Source: Mangrovibacterium sp041596335 (GTDB lineage Bacteria > Bacteroidota > Bacteroidia > Bacteroidales > Prolixibacteraceae). From it: DNA of 64,000 nucleotides. Positions within the stretch are counted from its first letter, which is position 1, and the number at the start of each line of letters is the position of its first letter. The notes beneath the pieces were generated by a model, which saw only the letters and a program-made list of their open reading frames with translations, had not been told where the DNA came from and ran no database searches. The position numbers and the translations under genes were made by a program. The stretch spans positions 1 to 64,000 of the forward strand of contig NZ_JBFHIT010000014.1 of assembly GCF_041596335.1 (NCBI RefSeq), written 5' to 3'. Below are positions 61,422 through 64,000 of the stretch, piece by piece.

Positions 61422-64000
61422 TTGAAAACAATTGGAAGAGTTTCATCGGTCGCGATGGTTTTAAAAGGAGTGCTGGCGATTGCTTCAACTTCAATCGTTG
61501 CTGGTTATTCGGCTGTTAGGCCTGATGTGCAAGTTGTACCTCCGGATTCCATACAACGGGTGTCTGATGGTATTGACACCACCGGCGTATTGATTTACCC
61601 TTTCGATGATGAGCCAGAATTCGACTACTCCGATTCTACTCAGCAGTCGGCGTTGTTCCTGAAAAAGCCTTCAAACATCAAAACGGTTGTTGAGTACGAT
61701 CCGGTTAGCGGTCAGTATATTATGACTGAAAAGATTGGCAATATCGTTTATCGCCTGCCGAGAGTGATGTCGCTGGAAGAGTACGTTCGGTACAGCATGC
61801 AGAGTTCAATTCGTAACTATTGGCGAAGTAAATCGGGAGAGCAGCAGGGCGAAGAAAGGCGGAAGATGATTCCGAGTTTAACGGTTAGTGGGGAAGCATT
61901 CAATAAGATATTTGGAGGCAATACAATCGATATTCAGGCGCAGGGCTTTGTTGATGTGAGCTTCGGTTACCAGATGTATGAGGTTGAAAATCCTTCGCTC
62001 TCCGAAAGTCAGCGCAAAGTTCCCTCTTTCGATTTCAGTCAGACAATCCAGATGAATGTGACTGGGAAAATCGGCGACAAATTGAATATGCAGGTTAACT
62101 ATAACACTGATGCGACGTTCGATTTTGAGAATAAAATGAAACTTGAGTACTCGGGCGACGAAGACGAGATCATTAAAAAGGTTGAGGCGGGCAATGTTTC
62201 ACTCCCATTGGAGGGAACTCTGATAACTGGAGGGACCAATCTTTTTGGTGTGAGAACCGATATGCAGTTCGGGAAACTAACAATGTCAACGGTGTTGTCG
62301 CAGAGTAAAGGAGAAACAAAAACAATACAGGTTGAAGGAGGCGCACAAACAACATCGTTCGAAATTGACGCTTCGGATTACGAATCGAATAAACACTTTT
62401 TCGTGTCGCAGTACTTTAGGGATACCTACGACAACGCCCTTAAAAATATGCCGGTTGTCAATTCAGCGATTACCATTAACAAGATCGAGGTTTGGGTAAC
62501 CAACAAATCGGGTAGTTATACGAGCTCGCGTAATATTCTGGCCTTGATGGATCTTGGGGAGCATGACGATAATATCTATAATTCGGTTCCTTCTTTCCGG
62601 GAAGTGAGTGGGGCAATCTATCCGGAAAGCGTTTATCCGCAAAATGATGCGAATGAAATGTACACGGTTCTAACCGAACAATATTCCGACATTCGAATGG
62701 TGTCGTCGATCACAAAGACGATGTCGGCCTTCTCGTCGTATGGGTTTAAATCGGGAAAGGATTATGAAAAAGTTCAACAAGCCAGACAATTGAGTTCTTC
62801 GGAATATACGGTTAACACAAACCTGGGCTACATCTCTCTCAGTTCAGCATTAAATTCAGACGATGTACTTGCTGTGGCATACAACTATACGGCCAATGGC
62901 GAAACCTATCAGGTTGGCGAGTTTGCGGCCGATGTAACTTCGCCCGATGTGTTGGTCGTGAAGCTGCTGAAAGGAACAAGTTTTACCCCACAATTGCCAA
63001 CCTGGGATCTGATGATGAAAAACGTTTACAGTTTGAATGCCTACAGTTTGAGCAGCGATGATTTTGTGCTAAACGTTACGGTGTTAAACGATTCGACCGG
63101 GAGTTATGTGAATTATCTTCCGGCTTCAAATTTGGCGGGGCGAACTTTGTTGAGCGTACTTAATCTGGATAATCTGGATTCGAATTTAGATGACGGGAGC
63201 AACGGTGTTTTTGACTTTGTAGATGGCATAACCGTACAAGCAGAAAAAGGGCGAATTGTTTTTCCCTGTCTCGAACCTTTTGGCAGTTACCTGACCGACC
63301 AGATAACCAGCAGTACATATAAAGAAAAATACGGTTATCAGAGTCTTTACGATACCACGAAAACCTATGCCAAACTGGATGCCGAACACGATAAGTATAA
63401 ACTGAAAGGGACTTATTCGGGCTCTTCAAGTTCCGAGATTTCGTTGGGAACTTTTAACCTGGTACAGGGCTCGGTTACTGTAACATCGGGAGGAGTGACC
63501 CTCACCGAGTATGTCGACTACACGGTTGATTACACCCTGGGGAGGGTGAAAATTATTAACCCAACCTATTTGGATTCGTCATCCAGCCTGCAGATTTCGG
63601 TTGAAAGTGAGGATCTGTATTCAGTACAAATGAAGACGCTTTTGGGAACCCACCTAAATTATGCTTTCTCCGATAATTTCAACATTGGTGCAACAGCCTT
63701 GTATCTCAACGAAAGTCCAATTTCGGAGAAAGTCGACTATGGAAGCGAGCCTGTTTCCAATGCCATGTTCGGACTCGATTTGAATTATACAACCAAGTCG
63801 CAGTTCTTAACCAAGCTGGTGGATAAGTTGCCCTTTATCGAAACGAAGGAGGAGTCCTCGGTCGCGGTTCAGGCAGAGGTTGCCAAACTGATTGTAGGAG
63901 AATCCGGGGCAACCGACGGAACTGTTTATATCGACGATTTTGAGTCGTCAGAAACGGATATCAGTCTCAGCTCCCGTCAGTCGTGGGTGCTGGCCAGTAC
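61422..64000 (+). CDS. Second SprA-like translocon protein (partial)
   Basis: From TTG at 61422 an unbroken frame of 859 codons runs off the window end. AGGAG at 61410-61414 lies 7 bases upstream, the same arrangement as the first sprA. Signal-like start MKTIGRVSSVAMVLKGVLA, then DTTGVLIYPFDDEPEFDYSD, EYDPVSGQYIMTEKIG, MSLEEYVRYSMQSSIRNYW and SGEAFNKIFGGNTIDIQ follow the first copy domain by domain; in one 54-residue segment 37 residues are identical. Later segments (NVSLPLEGTLITGGTNLFGV, SLGTFNLVQGSVTVTSGG, TDGTVYIDDFESSET) keep the order without any break. The C-terminal two-thirds lie outside the window. It is probably an intact paralog, though a later truncation cannot be excluded. Confidence 0.92.
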   Translation, partial: MKTIGRVSSVAMVLKGVLAIASTSIVAGYSAVRPDVQVVPPDSIQRVSDGIDTTGVLIYPFDDEPEFDYSDSTQQSALFLKKPSNIKTVVEYDPVSGQYIMTEKIGNIVYRLPRVMSLEEYVRYSMQSSIRNYWRSKSGEQQGEERRKMIPSLTVSGEAFNKIFGGNTIDIQAQGFVDVSFGYQMYEVENPSLSESQRKVPSFDFSQTIQMNVTGKIGDKLNMQVNYNTDATFDFENKMKLEYSGDEDEIIKKVEAGNVSLPLEGTLITGGTNLFGVRTDMQFGKLTMSTVLSQSKGETKTIQVEGGAQTTSFEIDASDYESNKHFFVSQYFRDTYDNALKNMPVVNSAITINKIEVWVTNKSGSYTSSRNILALMDLGEHDDNIYNSVPSFREVSGAIYPESVYPQNDANEMYTVLTEQYSDIRMVSSITKTMSAFSSYGFKSGKDYEKVQQARQLSSSEYTVNTNLGYISLSSALNSDDVLAVAYNYTANGETYQVGEFAADVTSPDVLVVKLLKGTSFTPQLPTWDLMMKNVYSLNAYSLSSDDFVLNVTVLNDSTGSYVNYLPASNLAGRTLLSVLNLDNLDSNLDDGSNGVFDFVDGITVQAEKGRIVFPCLEPFGSYLTDQITSSTYKEKYGYQSLYDTTKTYAKLDAEHDKYKLKGTYSGSSSSEISLGTFNLVQGSVTVTSGGVTLTEYVDYTVDYTLGRVKIINPTYLDSSSSLQISVESEDLYSVQMKTLLGTHLNYAFSDNFNIGATALYLNESPISEKVDYGSEPVSNAMFGLDLNYTTKSQFLTKLVDKLPFIETKEESSVAVQAEVAKLIVGESGATDGTVYIDDFESSETDISLSSRQSWVLAS

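Noticed and set aside
61331..61519. 62-codon ORF before the second sprA
   Set aside because: It overlaps the sprA start in another frame; the SprA N-terminus is recognised only in the frame from 61422.

Overview
The window is chromosomal DNA of a Bacteroidota member. It carries a complete type IX secretion (T9SS)/gliding core: porP-like, gldK, gldL, gldM, gldN and sprA. Promoter -7 boxes of the TAnnTTTG type occur, along with a typical Bacteroidota trp operon and an UpxY-like antiterminator. The gene content and the topA / arginase-like / porP-gldKLMN order point to class Bacteroidia, perhaps Marinilabiliales/Prolixibacteraceae; that placement is inference, since no rRNA is present. I saw no tRNA, rRNA, CRISPR array or insertion sequence.

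Region 1 (1-14.3 kb) is the accessory part. It starts with dispersed-repeat-like DNA, a small outer-membrane barrel gene and an UpxY/NusG-like regulator whose upstream region holds five TTCGG motifs at exact 11-bp spacing. A gene-poor 1.3 kb follows, then a large secreted parallel beta-helix protein. After it comes a minus-strand surface-polysaccharide cluster in the order wzx-type flippase, two putative glycosyltransferases, a GT-D-type protein, a GT4 enzyme, a Wzy-like polymerase and a GT2 enzyme.

Region 2 (14.5-25.7 kb, minus strand) runs topA, a degenerate arginase-fold gene, then porP-gldK-gldL-gldM-gldN and a second gldK-like lipoprotein gene. Hairpins separate gldM from gldN and gldN from the second gldK. 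Region 3 (26-32.3 kb) has a class A penicillin-binding protein, a two-gene agmatine-to-putrescine pathway, a DUF3332 lipoprotein and small hypothetical genes, including a 45-residue membrane protein.

Region 4 (32.4-39.3 kb, minus strand) is a full trpEGDCFBA operon preceded by a leader peptide with three consecutive Trp codons and a terminator hairpin, i.e. a transcription attenuator. Region 5 (39.4-52.8 kb) holds a candidate structured small transcript, a PHP-type phosphodiesterase, a GH20 hexosaminidase, a zinc-uptake operon with an overlapping zinc-ribbon gene, yidD, a ferredoxin-NADP-reductase-like gene, rlmN, an aldo/keto reductase behind twin palindromes, a nitroreductase and pdxA.

Region 6 (52.8-64 kb) is ruvA followed by two tandem sprA genes. 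The first is complete (2513 residues); the second is cut by the window end after 859 codons. Both appear to use TTG starts with strong Shine-Dalgarno sequences. Together with two gldK copies, this suggests that outer parts of the T9SS machine are duplicated here, which is the most unusual feature of the window.
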